Below are positions 22,201 through 31,489 of a stretch of DNA of 64,000 nucleotides, piece by piece. The position numbers were made by a program, and so were the translations under genes. Positions within the stretch are counted from its first letter, which is position 1. Every line of letters starts with the position of its first letter. Under the pieces are notes generated by a model, which saw nothing but the letters and a program-made list of their open reading frames with translations, was not told where the DNA came from and did not search any database. The stretch covers positions 1,550,001 through 1,614,000 of the forward strand of contig JAUCEF010000005.1 in the NCBI GenBank assembly GCA_033558025.1, read 5' to 3'. This stretch comes from Phytophthora sp. 'mugwort' (lineage: Eukaryota; Oomycota; Peronosporomycetes; Peronosporales; Peronosporaceae).

Positions 22201-23459
22201 TGAACCCGGACAGCGATTTAGTAGGAGAAATCCGTGACGGGATCAACAAACTAATGAGCCCATTAAGTCGAAATCTACTCCCGTCAGAGAGCATTCGAGG
22301 CGGCATTAACAAGTTAATGGGTCCGATAAGCCGAACTCTCTCGCCGACGGGAAGTATCAAGCGCATACTATCCGTAGACCCAGTTGTTCCTGTGGTGGAA
22401 GTTGCATACGACAACGTCATAACATCTGATGCACGTGTACGAGAACTTGAGAGGCCATCACCGAAAAAGTCTCGAGAAATAGAGTCTAATACCGGTCCTA
22501 GAATTTTTTCCAAGGGCAAACCACCAACAGATTCATGGACACAAAACGATACTTTTTGTCCTAAACAGCAAAATGTATCGGTGGCAAAGGCAAATGAGGC
22601 GAAACTAGCAGCTCTTCCTGATGTTGTTCGTGTGCTCGTTCAAGTGGGTGAAAGTCGACTGTGTGTTCCTATTAACCCACGCGAAAAGGTTGAGTACCTC
22701 TGCCAAGAAATCGTGCGGCGCTATAACGAGTTGTTCACATCAGAATGTGGCAGCATTTCGGCTGTGTCACTCCAAGAAAAACACGGCGGGGTTTTCTCCC
22801 GTATGGATACCATAGGTTTCATCCTCTCTGTAGCTCCAAACGAACTGCTATTCGCATACCCACAGGAGCGTGCTGGCCAGATCCGATCATTGGCTCGTTT
22901 AGCCTCAGGGTCATCGAGTTCCGCTTGCTCAAGAGTTCATCAAGACATCAGCTCATCTCAAGAAGCAGAAGATGGAAAGCGCCTGCGTTACTCCAAGTTA
23001 CCATTACCTTTGGCACTTGCCTTACTTGCCAACGAATCGGAGCGTGATTTAATACGTTCAGGGTTTTGCGAACGAGCGAGTGAAAATACAGGCGAAGCGT
23101 GGCCAGATTTGGCACTAAACGCAGCTTCACTAGATGCTGAGAAGAACCCGCTCGTAGTGGAGGTTGTGTGGCACGAAACTTGTATCGAAGTCACCGATGG
23201 CGACACATTTGTCCTGTGCCAACAGTTATTGGGTATTTGCACTTCACAAACAACAAGCAAATATGTTGGTAAAATTCTTCGAGGTCGACTGAAAGTTGAC
23301 TTGAGTAACCCTTTGATCGTGTGGGCATGTCGAAGAAAGCTACAAAAAGCTCACAATGATCACTTTACCCAACCATCTGACCACGAGCAGGTGCTGGACG
23401 CTACCTATGAGCACCTTAAGAAAATTGTGCAAGACACTTATGGAATGTACACTCGCTGA
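19293..23459 (+). CDS. Chorein-type bridge-like lipid transfer protein (UHRF1BP1/BLTP3-like)
   Basis: A single exon of 1,388 residues from ATG 19293 (MAGSSKMKDYVRNQL). The first ~120 residues look like a chorein_N-type start, with an amphipathic leading helix and then LPPPLLVTIVQCSELTIAVP arranged as in UHRF1BP1/SHIP164. The middle has repeated beta-rich segments expected of a lipid-conducting groove. Near residue 880 there is an IQ-like motif (YIQRMVRRKQLVRQQ), then a Ser/Pro-rich linker with two similar copies of a GGINKLMGP/DGINKLMSP motif. Residues ~1110-1190 could be a ubiquitin-like or CAD-like fold (VRVLVQVGESRLCVPI). Such proteins move lipids between membranes at contact sites; that role is inferred. 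It is divergent from the PX gene (98 bp between starts). Confidence 0.55.
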   Translation: MAGSSKMKDYVRNQLRYWADEFKDNMLPRDFMTRSYSKTQLMLPEISTFRTKFQVLESSNGLKFCCVTDLKPHRIAAVLHLPPPLLVTIVQCSELTIAVPSWTDADKDAAHKPLLVHVKELLVQVRNLWECSSKVRRAAEERVQAALLEPDPLGSTAAMLEFARDVNDRTKLVVDKLIVQIFVGGISRVEAVLTDLNARTTDAQWQDVKYPTTCVDYSPDHLVQTRFKVVSFMLSIGITPVSSDAAGIQTIRLMTKVSVMLRVTRLYRRKEIAASWRRHMQLVDVNFGAVKLELGIAEFMEVFTVASTLCNWVWNGKSSESFTPVDGMAADRESFRLSGQQEPNIELQITFRGTIEAKLKFTSPTEGPQELFLVADRATGKIIFHSHGVCELQLSLHELAVRFRGYVVFRLKPDREVFQIEQCPSSLSVRWRVQSVLCRVDDDLAAILTEIHQFVNQKEQAIVIRCGTCQQRISLEMIDVHVCPPRNSSKSLPSTPHTGQAPLESRRNSFSEASSLEDLEKTIGGNGPPKVHIVLHLDELELQTSSRMVQILLKLFGINEAEAIVSRDVTTKLSTLRLTTESNEFTGDTIFVPALPLAFQMLECSLQGCGCVLRRKEVSDYHGTSQGIIYGYHWPSRLFLDVAHCTISTQECFVKVDQIQVRSSFSDGSRVCSSCEPQLGFHVNVGKVRCQLDDVLFQLARQVFEHIGGASLRARNSIAMTLFLGVLQIRAVEITLQNDGVAEACAKSLLKQAIVVFDNQLGYLCTQSSLDFKTILTSPAMKFVHRPTPAIRINNEPLSSLQNKTLSVPDVTHSEDVIPNGVLSKVQAIIVSEENGVAAQSLTENGPNSRRAKEIGDQRKNTATILFPVYLPELEREDACRYIQRMVRRKQLVRQQEQRFEADNYEPGVVKPIVSAMKPASIVADLEYGSDSASAALGGAPANESDTGSNTSSPASSPRKLTIPNPIMVLNPDSDLVGEIRDGINKLMSPLSRNLLPSESIRGGINKLMGPISRTLSPTGSIKRILSVDPVVPVVEVAYDNVITSDARVRELERPSPKKSREIESNTGPRIFSKGKPPTDSWTQNDTFCPKQQNVSVAKANEAKLAALPDVVRVLVQVGESRLCVPINPREKVEYLCQEIVRRYNELFTSECGSISAVSLQEKHGGVFSRMDTIGFILSVAPNELLFAYPQERAGQIRSLARLASGSSSSACSRVHQDISSSQEAEDGKRLRYSKLPLPLALALLANESERDLIRSGFCERASENTGEAWPDLALNAASLDAEKNPLVVEVVWHETCIEVTDGDTFVLCQQLLGICTSQTTSKYVGKILRGRLKVDLSNPLIVWACRRKLQKAHNDHFTQPSDHEQVLDATYEHLKKIVQDTYGMYTR

Positions 23460-23735
23460 TTCCCAACAGACAAGACCCTGATAAATCGGTATGCGGTTTA
23501 CGTTGGTTGGTATCTTGCCATGGGATCGAACAGACTCAACGCACAAATTCTATTAAAAATTTCATGATATCAACATTTTTTACGGGTGTCCAGGCTCAAA
23601 CCAGAGCTTACCGTGCCGACATCTTATGTTGTTGGTATTATTAGTGAAAAACAAACAAACAAAGCGGTAACGTTGCCGACACCTCTCGTCAGTGCAGATT
23701 CGCACAACGCTGGAGCAGATCGTCTTGATACCAAC

Positions 23736-24407
23736 ATGGTGTTAGAGCGTCGTCGTACGATCATCTGTAAAAGTGGCAGCGTTCACAATGATCAAGTGAA
23801 GACGAAGGCAACCGAGCACTGCACCGAATCGATTACCCGTTCAAAGCGCGTTCACCATCGACGACGAATGCTGGCAAGACAGAATCAAAACGAGATTAAT
23901 CACGAGGAAGACACCAGCATTCAAGCAGATTTAATCGAGATCTCACTGGCTGGCGACCCGGTACCACAGCGCATCGACAGCGACTCGGATCTTGCTGAGC
24001 AGCTTCTTGAAAGTGCCAAAAGTGGGGATCTTCAGGCCTTTCAACGAGCTTGTACTCGGATGATACAGTGCCATATTCGTCTTGATACTCCCGGATATAT
24101 GGGATGGACAGCAGCACACTGGGCTGCTCGAGAGGGGCATATTCACTTGCTGGAGCATCTGACAATGTGTCACGCCAATTTGGGTGCTGTTGATCGGAAA
24201 GGTGATACTCTTTTACACAAAGCTGCCGCAAATGGGCAACCTGCCTCTTGTGAGTGGCTACTTGCGCGTGGATTTAGCGCTAAGAGGCGCAATAACAACC
24301 ACTTCACACCGCTTGACCTCGCCCAAGAACACCTTGCACTCTCCAGGCGCAGTCATGCAGCTGTACTTTGCGAGAGGATTCTAGCAAAGTACCCAAACAC
24401 TCATTAA
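23736..24407 (+). CDS. Ankyrin-repeat protein
   Basis: From the first ATG (23736) the protein has 223 residues; the frame is open a further 50 codons upstream without an ATG and meets an acceptor-like TGTCCAG at 23592, so an upstream exon may be missing from this call. The N-terminal half is polar and basic (RSKRVHHRRRMLARQ). The C-terminal half carries about three ankyrin repeats: GYMGWTAAHWAAREGHIHLL, RKGDTLLHKAAANG, and NNNHFTPLDLAQEH. Ankyrin repeats mediate protein binding; nothing indicates the partner. The gene follows the chorein-like gene by 276 bp on the same strand and converges with the SPFH gene. Confidence 0.65.
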   Translation: MVLERRRTIICKSGSVHNDQVKTKATEHCTESITRSKRVHHRRRMLARQNQNEINHEEDTSIQADLIEISLAGDPVPQRIDSDSDLAEQLLESAKSGDLQAFQRACTRMIQCHIRLDTPGYMGWTAAHWAAREGHIHLLEHLTMCHANLGAVDRKGDTLLHKAAANGQPASCEWLLARGFSAKRRNNNHFTPLDLAQEHLALSRRSHAAVLCERILAKYPNTH

Positions 24408-24508
24408 ATAGACCTACTTGAAGTATTAAACCCCAATTTCGCCCTAAAATAATATGCCTAGGTTTTCAACCCAATTATTTTCCATATGAAGTAATATATT
24501 CCGCTCTG

Positions 24509-26011
24509 TTACGAAGCTAGTGTCAGCCCTTTCAAGCCACCTTCGCCTACATTTAGCAAGACTTTGCCATGCTGGTTCGCCACCATCATCTCGGCTAATA
24601 GACTACTGGACGCGTTGCCAGTGACCACCGTCTTCGGATTCTGCGAAAGCGAAGCGAGCACGTCCAAGCGTTGCATGTCGAGCTGGTGCGCCCGATATTT
24701 CTCAAGCTTCTTGGCTGCTGCCCCTTCTGCTCGAGCCACAATCTCCTTTGCTTTCGCTTCTCCACCACTAATGAGCTCTTCGATTTCCGCCTGCAATTGC
24801 ATCTTGCACGCCTCCTCTTCCGCCTGTATCAAGCGAATGTCCGTGTCGGATCGGAAGGCGATTTCACTCGAAATGCGCTTCGTGTCAGCGTGGATCTGCT
24901 CAATCGCTAGCGAGGCTTCGGCTGCAATCTTGTTGCACTGCACTCGAGTTTCCTGTGCAATCTGCTCCTGAATTACGCGGGTATCTGTGTCTACCATATC
25001 GATCTCCTTCTGAATCTCAGCGCACTTGGCCTTGCCGGTTTGGTCTTCCTCCATCAGCATCATTCTCCTTGCTAGTTTGGTCGTATCGATCTCTTCTTTG
25101 TACGACAACAATTGCATGTCATTCATCTGCTTCATGTTCTGCTCTTTAATGGTGCTCAGATGCGTCGTACGACTTTGCATCTGCTCCACAAACGTCGGTG
25201 GGAGCTTTACGTTCGTGATGGCCACACTGGTGATCTGAACGCCGTACGTGTTGAACTGTGCGTTGAGGTTCTTCTTGATATCTTCAGTCACGTAGTACGG
25301 TGTCTTTTCTCCAGGCGGGGGAGGTGAAGGTGCGTCGGGATTGGACACTTTTTTATCATTTAGAGATGTCACCTCCGTTGATACTGGCTCAAAATCGTCG
25401 CGCTTCAGCATCGCGAGTTTTCCCGTATTGAAGTTACCCTGCATCGTGCCGTCACGAAGCTTGTACACTTCAGTGTGTTGAACACTTCGAGCTAAAGCAC
25501 GTACAGCTTCATCTTGCGCTGCACGAAGTTGAACGTCGAGACCATTGGGACCGAGTTCGTACACAAAGCGCCGCACAAGGTTCGGGTCTTCTCCTTTCGA
25601 CGCGTCCCCCATGATGCGGAAAATGAGACACATATCGATGCGAACCGTGACGTTGTCAGCCGTCTTGCAGCCTTTGATCGGCGTCTCGAATACGATGAAT
25701 TGCTTCGTGACGAGGTGTGAGACCTGCGTCCATGGTCCCGCCCAGTGGAACCCCGCAGGCCAAATGGGGCTTTTCACACCGTCTTTCGTGTAGTCCAAGT
25801 CCCGACCTTGGTTCTGAACGAGAGCGTACATGCCTTCTGGAACGCGGATATACGGCCGAAACATGCTCGGTCGCGGGTTGATCATGATCACCGTGTTACC
25901 ATTGTAGCACGCGCCAAACACGCGATTGGCTTTGTCGACGGAACTGGTTTCGGTGTAAAGCAACCGTGTTTGGTGACCGTCGCCCACAAGAAAGTCCTGC
26001 TCTTCGGTCAT
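24509..26011 (-). CDS. SPFH/band-7 (prohibitin-like) protein 1
   Basis: A single exon of 500 residues from ATG 26011 (MTEEQDFLVGD). The N-terminal ~280 residues form a band-7/SPFH domain (PWTQVSHLVTKQFIVFETPI, DNVTVRIDMCLIFRI, YGVQITSVAITNVKLPP), interrupted by a Pro-rich insert (DAPSPPPPGEK). Residues ~280-450 are a long, charged Ala/Glu-rich coiled coil. There is no signal peptide or clear transmembrane helix at the N-terminus. SPFH proteins assemble into membrane-associated rings or microdomains; a role in membrane scaffolding is inferred. It is the divergent partner of a second SPFH gene with the same layout, suggesting an old duplication and perhaps hetero-oligomers. Confidence 0.8.
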   Translation of the reverse strand: MTEEQDFLVGDGHQTRLLYTETSSVDKANRVFGACYNGNTVIMINPRPSMFRPYIRVPEGMYALVQNQGRDLDYTKDGVKSPIWPAGFHWAGPWTQVSHLVTKQFIVFETPIKGCKTADNVTVRIDMCLIFRIMGDASKGEDPNLVRRFVYELGPNGLDVQLRAAQDEAVRALARSVQHTEVYKLRDGTMQGNFNTGKLAMLKRDDFEPVSTEVTSLNDKKVSNPDAPSPPPPGEKTPYYVTEDIKKNLNAQFNTYGVQITSVAITNVKLPPTFVEQMQSRTTHLSTIKEQNMKQMNDMQLLSYKEEIDTTKLARRMMLMEEDQTGKAKCAEIQKEIDMVDTDTRVIQEQIAQETRVQCNKIAAEASLAIEQIHADTKRISSEIAFRSDTDIRLIQAEEEACKMQLQAEIEELISGGEAKAKEIVARAEGAAAKKLEKYRAHQLDMQRLDVLASLSQNPKTVVTGNASSSLLAEMMVANQHGKVLLNVGEGGLKGLTLAS

Positions 26012-26289
26012 GGGCGATAGGGTCTTTGTCCGTTTGTAGAATGGACCGGTGGTTGGATCAAAACTCTACAGATATCCTCAGTATGAGATTCTGTGGCTTT
26101 GTAAAAATACCCGATGGGAAGTAGCAGCAAACGAACCACTAAAAGTCAATATAAAACTATTTGGATTAATCGCATGTGTAGGATCGCAAAAGAATTGCCC
26201 AGTTTCAAACCACATTGAGCGACATTCACAAGTGTATTTGCTTTTCCCCGAAGTTTGTAGCGAGAAATCCCAGACAACAACAAAATAGC
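26012..26289. promoter_or_regulatory. Divergent promoter of the SPFH gene pair
   Basis: 278 bp between two divergent start codons. A CATTCACAAGTGTATTT stretch at about 26223-26239, upstream of the plus-strand gene, loosely resembles oomycete initiator-type sequences; this is a weak visual match only. Confidence 0.35.
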
Positions 26290-27537
26290 ATGGCAGCGGA
26301 GAAAGCCGCTCGATACAATCGACTAGTGCAGCTTGATATTAGCCGACCGATGGATGCCATGGGCCATTTCAACGCGAAGGTAGTCGATGGGCGTATCCCG
26401 CTCGTTCTCATTCCATCGTACCCAATCTTCTTCACCTTCATGCAGCAAATTCCGTCGGGAGTATGGGTATTACAGCAAACCTGGCATGCTCATGCGGGTA
26501 TGCTGGACCCCGGTCTGAAGGTCTTCTGGCCTGCGTGGAATCGAGTGTCCCATATCGTCACCAAACAGGCCGTCGCGTACTCGAATCCAGTCCGAGACTG
26601 CCCCACTGCGGACAATGTGATGGTCGACATCGACATCTCCATCAGCTTCCAGATTGGCCCCACGGAAGACGACGCCGTTAAATTCGTCTACACTCTTGGA
26701 GCTCATAGGCTGGATGAACTTCTCTACAGCCTGACAGAAGAAGCCATTCGCGGACTTGTGAATTCAGTCCGGTACGACCAGGTCCACGACCTACGCGAAG
26801 ACTTTGCCATGGGAATGAAGACGGACCTGAACAGCAAGCTTTCGCCGTTTGGCGTGTTTATTCATAATGTCAAAGTCACGAACGTTGAGCTGCCAACGTC
26901 CCTATCGTCAACATTGGAAGGGACGACAGCGTTTAAAACTCGAATGGAGGAACAAGAAAAGAACCATGAAAACCAGCTTCGCATCCTGGTAAACGAGGAG
27001 ACTCAAAAGCTCACAGCAGTTCAGAAAGAGAACGAGCGCACCGTGCAAGACTTGCTGGCCGTTAAAGCTCGAGCAAATATCATCCGCAACGAGATGAGAA
27101 CAACTGCTGAAGCCAAGGCCCAGATGATGATCGCACAGCACCAAGCCGAATATGCCAACAAGATCAAGGAGGCTGAGGGATTCAAGATTGACGCCGTGGC
27201 GACAGCTACGGCAGCTTCCGTTCGAGCCCAGACGCACCCTGCCGTTGATCTTGCAAACCTCAAACAGAGTTTGGCGCAGTATATTGCTGCTGCCAAGATC
27301 AAAAGTGACGCCATGGTTAAGGCCGCTGAACGCGAGGCTGCTAAGATCTCCGCGAATGCCGACGTAGAAGCGGTTGCAGCAGCTTTTCTAGCGGACAAGC
27401 GGGCGTTCGACTACCAGCAGAAGAAGATCCGCTTGGAGACGGGCCTTGCCCAAGTCGTTCCCATGGTTATCAGCGGCAAGAATGGTGACGACTTAATCCG
27501 CCAGACCGTGCTTCAGACTCTCGATCACAAGAAGTAA
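26290..27537 (+). CDS. SPFH/band-7 (prohibitin-like) protein 2
   Basis: A single exon of 415 residues from ATG 26290 (MAAEKAARYN); the open frame upstream has no matching start. The SPFH domain covers roughly residues 30-215, with VSHIVTKQAVAYSNPVRDC and DNVMVDIDISISFQI aligning with the divergent neighbour's VSHLVTKQFIVFETPI and DNVTVRIDMCLIFRI. The remainder is a coiled coil rich in Ala, Lys and Glu (AKAQMMIAQHQAEYANKIKEA). It is shorter than its neighbour and lacks the Pro-rich insert. Membrane-domain scaffolding is inferred from the family. Codon use looks like that of flanking host genes. Confidence 0.8.
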   Translation: MAAEKAARYNRLVQLDISRPMDAMGHFNAKVVDGRIPLVLIPSYPIFFTFMQQIPSGVWVLQQTWHAHAGMLDPGLKVFWPAWNRVSHIVTKQAVAYSNPVRDCPTADNVMVDIDISISFQIGPTEDDAVKFVYTLGAHRLDELLYSLTEEAIRGLVNSVRYDQVHDLREDFAMGMKTDLNSKLSPFGVFIHNVKVTNVELPTSLSSTLEGTTAFKTRMEEQEKNHENQLRILVNEETQKLTAVQKENERTVQDLLAVKARANIIRNEMRTTAEAKAQMMIAQHQAEYANKIKEAEGFKIDAVATATAASVRAQTHPAVDLANLKQSLAQYIAAAKIKSDAMVKAAEREAAKISANADVEAVAAAFLADKRAFDYQQKKIRLETGLAQVVPMVISGKNGDDLIRQTVLQTLDHKK

Positions 27538-27814
27538 ATTCCCTCTAGGAATGTTGATTGGTAGACTGGTATTAGGATAAAGACAACATACATGTTTATT
27601 AGCCACGCCCAATTGCTCTACTGTACGTTCCACTAATGGTCTGGAAGATTTGAGTTGTACGGTACGTGCAGTACTGTACCTTACTCGTTAATTAGCTCAC
27701 TAAGTTATACCCGTGGTTTCGCGATACAGTACTTCAATGTATCCAATTACAGGAGGTACTAACATAATCCGTTGACAAGGCCAAGTTGAACGTGAGGTCA
27801 GCGAGAGGAGGACG

Positions 27815-28923
27815 ATGCTGTGCGGTGGAAGCCGTCGCTACGTGGCTTCATGGCGTCGCTCATGGCCGCAGTGTCGTGGCATGTTCTCATTTATTAACAA
27901 GTCGGATCAGGACCATGACGTGCTCGTCGCTTTAAGTCGCGAGACACTGCGAGGACTGGGCCAACAGGACAACCACGTGGTGCTTCATCTGCCCTTCTCG
28001 CCTTCACCAGGGGGCGACAAGAAAGCGCTCTCCGTTCGCTCGACGCGGCTGCCATCAGGGCTAGAGTCGCTGCACAAGACTGCGCTGGTGGAGATCCACA
28101 ACCCATCAGCCCGCAATGCGCTGAGTGGCAAGATGATGGCGCAGCTGGCAGATATTGTGGAGCTACTGGAGGACCCGGAGATTCATGGCAAGCTGAATGC
28201 CGTAGTGCTGAGAGGAACAGGGGGGTGGTTCTGTGCCGGGGCGGACCTACGCGTTGCTCGCCAGGAGCTGAACTCTCGAGAAGCTGGGGCGTCCATGGGA
28301 GTCTTGATGGTGCACACGTTGACACGCTTCCGTCGGCTGCCTTTGGTCAGCGTTGCCGCTATTGAAGGCGGCGCATTTGGAGGTGGAGCCGAGCTGGCGA
28401 CGGCGTGCGACTTTCGGATCATTGAGAGCAATGCAGTCATCCAGTTCGTTCAGTCTCGTATGGGCGTTGTGCCTGGCTGGGGAGGTGGTGCCAGACTTTA
28501 CAAAATTGTCGGGAGGCAGAATGCAATCCGGTTGTTGTGCACTGCTGAAAAGATATCACCACATCGTGCGATTCAGTTGAAACTGGTGGATGAAATGTTC
28601 ACCGCGACCAGCGAAGACGCTTCCAACGCTGCCATTTGCTTGTTTGTGGAACCTTTTGATGCAATTGCACCAGGTAACTGTGATGTAATTATTTCTTACT
28701 TGATTGGAAAATGCTGATGTGAATGTGTTTTGGCGTTTTAACTATTTTGTCAATCTTATTGCACGCTTTAGCTGTATCTCATGGTGCTAAGCGCGTGATC
28801 AACAACGCCGATGACGTGAGTTTGGACGACGTTCTTGAGTACGAACATGGCGTATTCAAGACGCTGTGGGGCGGTCCAGCTAACGTGGAGGCTCTCAAGA
28901 ATGCACTGAACAAGAAAAAGTGA
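27815..28923 (+). CDS. Ethylmalonyl-CoA decarboxylase-like crotonase (ECHDC1-like), copy A
   Basis: Exons 27815-28673 and 28772-28923 (phase-1 intron of 98 bp) encode 336 residues. The crotonase fold is clear: IHNPSARNALSGKMM, RGTGGWFCAGADL, GGAFGGGAELATACDFR, MGVVPGWGGGARL. The C-terminal FKTLWGGPANVEAL matches the ECHDC1 tail, which distinguishes it from ordinary enoyl-CoA hydratases. ECHDC1 destroys ethylmalonyl-CoA, a side product of acetyl-CoA carboxylase; the same metabolite-repair activity is inferred. The N-terminus has an Arg/Ser-rich stretch (MLCGGSRRYVASWRRSW) that could target mitochondria and is absent from copy B. Its stop lies 32 bp from the convergent coiled-coil gene. Confidence 0.85.
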
Positions 28924-28955
28924 AGGTAAGGAGCTTTCTGGTCTTCGATAATTAC

Positions 28956-30053
28956 TTACTGTACATGTTCTTTATCAGCATTAACGTCCTCTTGGTCGTT
29001 TAGTGGTTGATCTGGCTTTTTGATCATGTGGTGAGTTACCTTCAGCAGATACGAACCGCGAATATATGCCCCACTTGCCGTGGCGATGATTTCTTGAGCT
29101 TTTTGTCGTACATCAAGTTGATTCGCCTGAATGGATTTCCGCTTGAGTTTAATTGAGCGCTCTGACTCGCGTGTTGCTCGCCTATGTTGCAGGTTCAGTT
29201 CTCGTACATGATCTGGAGCACTAATTGGCCACTTTGAGATGCAATTGTACCAGCGATTTTGGCGTTCAAGACTTACAGCCATTTTTTTCTCCTTTGCCTC
29301 CTGCTTTAGTCGACGGTGTGCTATTTGGAGGTGATCTTGCGCAGACAACCCTGCGACTCCAAGAGCCTTATGCATGGCTTCGTTTGACCGCCGGATTTCG
29401 CGACGCTTTTGAGCCCATGCGGATTCCAATTCCCGCTCCTTTTCAGCGTTTGACGCCTGTCTTCTTCGAAACTCTGCAATGCGTTTGGCTGCAACACGAG
29501 CCCGAAGTGCTCCGAAATCAGGCTTAGATGACGGATTTGTGTCATACCTATCCTTTGACACCACGGAAGCTTTTACTGGTACGGGCGGTGGGGTACGATG
29601 CTTGTCGTGATGACCATGAATTCGAACCAGATGGAGAAGTTGGTGGTCATTAGCCAAGGCTAATGACTTGAGTGTCGACCCTGTGTTTAGCGCATTTACC
29701 TTCCCATTCTTGTTCTCCACATTCGACTGGGTACCCTCTGAAGTCGGCGCATCCTCCGAAACAACGCAACTACTGGCGGCAGCAGTCTCATCGACCTTCG
29801 TCTTCATACCGACGTCCTTGTAACCCTCATTAATCCTTTTCGACTTTCCTTCTGGCAAGTCGGCGTTCATTGTGACAGGAAATTCGTGCTTTTCTACTTG
29901 TAGTTGTGTTGGTTCAACATCTCGAGTTATATCGTAGTCATCACTATCACGTGGGTAAATTTGCCCATCTGAGGCCGTGATCAAACTCTTCTGGCCTATC
30001 GAAGGCTCCGCTGATTCCCAGCTTTCCTCATAATCACCACACACACTCGCCAT
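28956..30053 (-). CDS. Uncharacterised charged coiled-coil protein
   Basis: I do not recognise this 365-residue protein. The start is placed at ATG 30053 (MASVCGDYEESWE) because codons upstream lack an ATG; an acceptor-like sequence lies just upstream. The N-terminal half is acidic and Ser/Thr-rich; from about residue 185 it is strongly basic and helical with many Arg/Lys/Glu/Gln residues (RARVAAKRIAEFRRRQ, AQKRREIRRSNEAMHKA). No membrane segment or signal peptide. It sits between the two ECHDC1-like paralogues. A cytoskeletal or flagellar role is possible from composition alone, but that is a guess. Confidence 0.55.
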   Translation of the reverse strand: MASVCGDYEESWESAEPSIGQKSLITASDGQIYPRDSDDYDITRDVEPTQLQVEKHEFPVTMNADLPEGKSKRINEGYKDVGMKTKVDETAAASSCVVSEDAPTSEGTQSNVENKNGKVNALNTGSTLKSLALANDHQLLHLVRIHGHHDKHRTPPPVPVKASVVSKDRYDTNPSSKPDFGALRARVAAKRIAEFRRRQASNAEKERELESAWAQKRREIRRSNEAMHKALGVAGLSAQDHLQIAHRRLKQEAKEKKMAVSLERQNRWYNCISKWPISAPDHVRELNLQHRRATRESERSIKLKRKSIQANQLDVRQKAQEIIATASGAYIRGSYLLKVTHHMIKKPDQPLNDQEDVNADKEHVQ

Positions 30054-30344
30054 CCCACCTGCCTTGCACTGCTCAGCTAAAATTCTGAAATGCAAGTTGC
30101 TTTTGACAAGCAAACCTTTTTACCTCAACCAATTCCCCGAAAATATTATTGTCTGTTTTTGCTAAAAATGGCAGTTTTCAATGGAAGAATCCTAACGAAG
30201 TCTTCTATGGACGTTGGATAAGAACATCGGACACAAATGACCACGGCACGGTAGAAGATTCAGCCAATTAAACTTGGATCCACTTCCCCTGGGTGGAGTA
30301 AATGGCAAACTGACCCAGTTCATGGAAGGGATATTAAACACCGC

Positions 30345-31363
30345 TCACGTTTTCTTTTTTTTGAAAGCACTTTCCAGTGCCTCAAGGTTAGCTGGACCTC
30401 CCCACAGCGACTTAAACACATCGTGCTCGTACAAAAGCACGGCGTCCAGACTCACGTCATCGGCACGGTTAATAACGCGTTTCGCGCCGTGTGAGATCGC
30501 TGCAAACACCGAAGAAGTGTCAGTCAGATAGGTCAGACAAAAGGACAAAAGGCATGTCCAGCATGTAAAGAGTCGGTACCTGGGGCAATCGCATCAAACG
30601 GAGTCATGAAGCTGCAGATCGCGGCGTCTGCACCGTCGGTCGCAGCGACAAAAGTGAAGTCCGCAAGCTTCAGCTCCAACGCCCGCTGTGCCGACAGTTT
30701 TTCAGCTGTACACAACAGTCTCAACGCATCCTGTCGTCCCACAATCTTGTACAGTCTTGCGCCGCCACCCCACGCTGGCGACACGCCCATGCGCACTTGC
30801 ACGAAGTGAATCACAGCGTTCGCCTCCAAAATCCGGAAGTCACACGCCGTGGCCAGCTCTGCGCCGCCGCCATATGCACCACCTTCAATGCATGCGACAC
30901 TCACCAACGGCAAACGTCGAAATCTCGTTAATGTGTCGATCATGAGGACTCCCATGGCAGCACCCGCTTCAGGTGACGTCATCTCCTGCTGGGCGACTCT
31001 CAAGTCCGCCCCGGCACAGAACCAGCCGCCAGTCCCTCGAACCACTACAGCGTTCAGCTTGCCGTGAACCTCCGGGTCCTCCAGTAGCGCTACAATATCC
31101 GCCAGCTCGGCCATCATCTTGCCACTCAGTGCATTGCGCGCCGACGGACTATGGATCTCTACCATTGCCGTCTTGTTCAGCGTCTGGAGCGCATCCGGCA
31201 GTGGTGAGTGCACGTTGATAGCCATGCTCGGAGACGGGAACGGGAGATACAATGCCACGAAGTCGTCACCCCGGTCGAGATTACGCAGCACCTCGCGACT
31301 CCGAGCGACGAGCGCGGCGCGGTCATCAGCCAGCTCAGGTACAAACGCGAAGAGCTCCGCCAT
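30345..31363 (-). CDS. Ethylmalonyl-CoA decarboxylase-like crotonase (ECHDC1-like), copy B
   Basis: Exons 31363-30580 and 30499-30345 (phase-1 intron, 80 bp) encode 312 residues. It is a close paralogue of copy A along its length (IHSPSARNALSGKMM, FCAGADLRVAQQEM, GGGAELATACDFRI, FKSLWGGPANLEAL), and the intron interrupts the same codon after DAIAP in both. It lacks copy A's Arg-rich leader and starts directly with MAELFAFVPEL, which suggests a cytosolic form. Function inferred as metabolite repair of ethylmalonyl-CoA, as for animal ECHDC1. It lies in opposite orientation to copy A about 1.4 kb away, so the pair looks like an inverted local duplication. Confidence 0.85.
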
Positions 31364-31489
31364 CTTGATTAGTCATTGAAGAGCGGAGGCATATAATGAC
31401 AACAATCATACGCTTCTGACTGGTTTAAAATCTAGTCGGTTCTTTCATTGGTTAAAAAACACCAATTATTGCGCAGTCATTTGCGAAAG

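Noticed and set aside
27655..27681. GTAC-rich imperfect palindrome between the SPFH and ECHDC1-like genes
   Set aside because: Short and imperfect with no repeat elsewhere in a meaningful position.
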